From the NCBI GenBank assembly GCA_021200075.1, contig JAJQGZ010000020.1, forward strand, positions 1-7,726: a DNA stretch of 7,726 bases, read 5' to 3'. Made by a program: the position numbers and the translations under genes. This DNA is from Clostridiales bacterium (GTDB lineage: Bacteria > Bacillota > Clostridia > Oscillospirales > Acutalibacteraceae). Shown here piece by piece: positions 7,014-7,726 of the stretch. Numbering within the stretch: the stretch's first letter is position 1; each line of letters opens with the position of its first letter. The notes under the pieces were generated by a model. It saw nothing but the letters and a program-made list of their open reading frames with translations, did no database searches and was not told where the DNA came from.

Positions 7014-7462
7014 TTACTCCCTTTCTTTCATATTATCTATTGCCTTTTGAAATAAGTCGGAAAAGCTTAAGGCTTCTTCCTTGCTCATTCCCTTACTCAA
7101 AGTATTTTCAAGAGATTCCATATGCTTTTTCACATTCTCGGGTGCGTCCTTTGCCTTTTGGACAGGGTAAAGTCTTATAAGTCTTGAATCCTCTTTGTCA
7201 GGCTTTTTGATAATGAATCCCGTTTTTTCCATTCTTTTGAGCGATACGCTTATGCTTGCCGGGGATGCATTTAGCATCTTTGCAAGTGCGCTTACCGTTA
7301 TACCCTCGTTTTCCATTATGGAAAATACAATGTCCTGCTGACCGGAAAAAGTCCCTGCTCGGCAAGAGCCTTGTTAAATTCCTTACGCAAGAGCTTTGAA
7401 AGATATGATACTCTCGGGCCTATCATTCCTCTCGGAGGAGGATATTGATTACTTTTAGGCAT
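7014..7462 (-). CDS. MarR family transcriptional regulator, frameshifted by one base
   Basis: A winged helix-turn-helix repressor, probably controlling this operon in response to small molecules. The start is ATG at 7460-7462, with AGGAGG 11 bases ahead (7474-7479). The first part reads MPKSNQYPPPRGMIGPRVSY and continues through KLLRKEFNKALAEQGLF. The frame then breaks at A5 (7346-7350, plus strand). With one more base it continues SGQQDIVFSIMENEGITVSA, giving 149 aa, a normal MarR length. The DNA-binding part is visible in TVSALAKMLNASPASISVSL (the helix-turn-helix) and the wing KPDKEDSRLIRL. MarR upstream of two ABC half-transporter genes is a frequent Clostridia layout. Its stop (7014-7016) is 6 bases from the ABC start. 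The family call is firm. The indel may be a sequence error. Confidence 0.9.
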
Positions 7463-7489
7463 TAATTTTACTTCCTCCTGAAAATAAAA

Positions 7490-7515
7490 TTAGTTGACTA
7501 TGTTTAATCGACTAA
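7490..7515. promoter_or_regulatory. Near-palindrome, likely MarR operator
   Basis: TTAGTTGACTA (7490-7500) and TAATCGACTAA (7505-7515) are inverted arms matching at 9 of 11 positions, around the 4-base centre TGTT. The site begins 4 bases behind the -10 box of the MarR promoter and ends before the ribosome binding site, so a bound dimer would block transcription start. Size, symmetry and place fit a MarR dimer site and negative autoregulation. The link to this MarR protein is inferred from position. Confidence 0.7.
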
Positions 7516-7519
7516 AAGC

Positions 7520-7547
7520 TTTTTAACACAAATTTTAAAATTGTCAA
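7520..7547 (-). promoter_or_regulatory. Promoter of the MarR-ABC-ABC operon
   Basis: On the minus strand TTGACA (7542-7547) is a perfect -35 box. After a 16-base spacer comes TAAAAA (7520-7525), 4 of 6 matches to the -10 consensus. It is 58 bases ahead of the MarR start and directly followed by the palindromic site. Confidence 0.65.
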
Positions 7548-7556
7548 GATTTAATG

Positions 7557-7585
7557 TTGTAAACTGTTTATTAATGTGTTAAAAT
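7557..7585 (+). promoter_or_regulatory. Divergent promoter of the rsmA-like gene
   Basis: TTGTAA (7557-7562), a 17-base spacer, then TAAAAT (7580-7585, 5 of 6 matches to TATAAT). It is 46 bases ahead of the plus-strand start codon and about 10 bases from the -35 box of the divergent MarR promoter, so the two units share a short control region. Confidence 0.55.
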
Positions 7586-7631
7586 ATCCACCGATATTTA
7601 AAGACTTATTAATTTAACGAGGGGGCTGTTT

Positions 7632-7726
7632 ATGAATCTTGATATGAATTTATGCGATACTGAAATCATAAAGCAACTTCTTTCCCATCAAGTCTTTACA
7701 TTCTTAAATGCACTGGGGCAGAAATT
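7632..7726 (+). CDS. rsmA: 5' end of a probable 16S rRNA (adenine(1518)-N(6)/adenine(1519)-N(6))-dimethyltransferase RsmA (KsgA)
   Basis: Only 31 codons are present. The gene runs off the right edge. RsmA dimethylates two adenines near the 3' end of 16S rRNA during small-subunit assembly. The start ATG (7632) follows GAGGGGG (7619-7625) after 6 bases, and a second in-frame ATG lies at 7644. The reading MNLCDTEIIKQLLS, then VFTF and ALGQK, aligns without gaps to the usual RsmA N-terminus, in which a helix is followed by HGF-F-K-(S/A)-LGQNFL. Several positions differ from that consensus: Gln-Val for His-Gly, Leu-Asn for Ser-Lys, and Lys for the conserved Asn of LGQN. Each can be explained by one base change, which suggests poor sequence near the window end. 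The call rests on a short stretch. Confidence 0.68.
   Translation, partial: MNLDMNLCDTEIIKQLLSHQVFTFLNALGQK

Noticed and set aside
1..7726. CRISPR array, tRNA, rRNA, insertion sequence or riboswitch
   Set aside because: I found no regularly spaced repeats, cloverleaf pattern, transposase fragment or long conserved leader structure.

Overview
The window reads as a piece of a low-to-moderate GC Gram-positive gut-type genome. Ruminococcus and relatives in the Clostridia are the best guess. The clues are Thr-rich linkers in a sortase-anchored protein, a class B sortase with an SPSTG-type substrate, a MarR/ABC/ABC exporter operon, and the start of an RsmA-like protein. The taxon is an inference from protein style, not a database result.

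Left part (about 1-3250, minus strand): a cell-surface module. A secreted Thr-rich protein with a C-terminal SPSTG sorting signal (2526-3176) has its own promoter and an intrinsic terminator. Behind it come a class B sortase (1505-2356) and a LytR-CpsA-Psr (LCP) family protein (84-1508), overlapping by ATGA. The sortase probably anchors the Thr-rich protein to peptidoglycan, and the LCP protein probably attaches a glycopolymer to the wall. The LCP protein carries an odd His/Ser-rich cytoplasmic stretch of about 60 residues. A perfect Shine-Dalgarno and ATG at 40-55 mark the possible start of another gene running off the left edge, but a TAG follows four codons later.

Right part (about 3416-7462, minus strand): a MarR-type regulator followed by the two subunits of a heterodimeric ABC exporter of the LmrCD / TM287-TM288 / BmrCD type. 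The three genes are tightly spaced, and the second ABC start overlaps the preceding stop as TAATG. A near-palindrome sits just behind the MarR promoter and is the likely operator. All three genes are interrupted in this sequence, by single-base indels (mostly in homopolymers) and, in the second ABC gene, by two in-frame TAG codons where Gln is expected. When these are repaired on paper, the proteins have normal lengths (149, 576 and 619 aa) and normal motifs.

Far right (7632-7726, plus strand): the divergent 5' end of a gene that resembles rsmA/ksgA, with its own promoter and ribosome binding site.

Main caution: about 3.2 kb on the left is clean, while almost every gene from 3.4 kb rightward carries errors or lesions. 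Low sequence quality toward a contig end is the simplest explanation. Gene decay and unusual TAG decoding are less likely alternatives. I found no CRISPR array, tRNA, rRNA, insertion sequence or phage gene, and no stretch over 300 bases without a gene.
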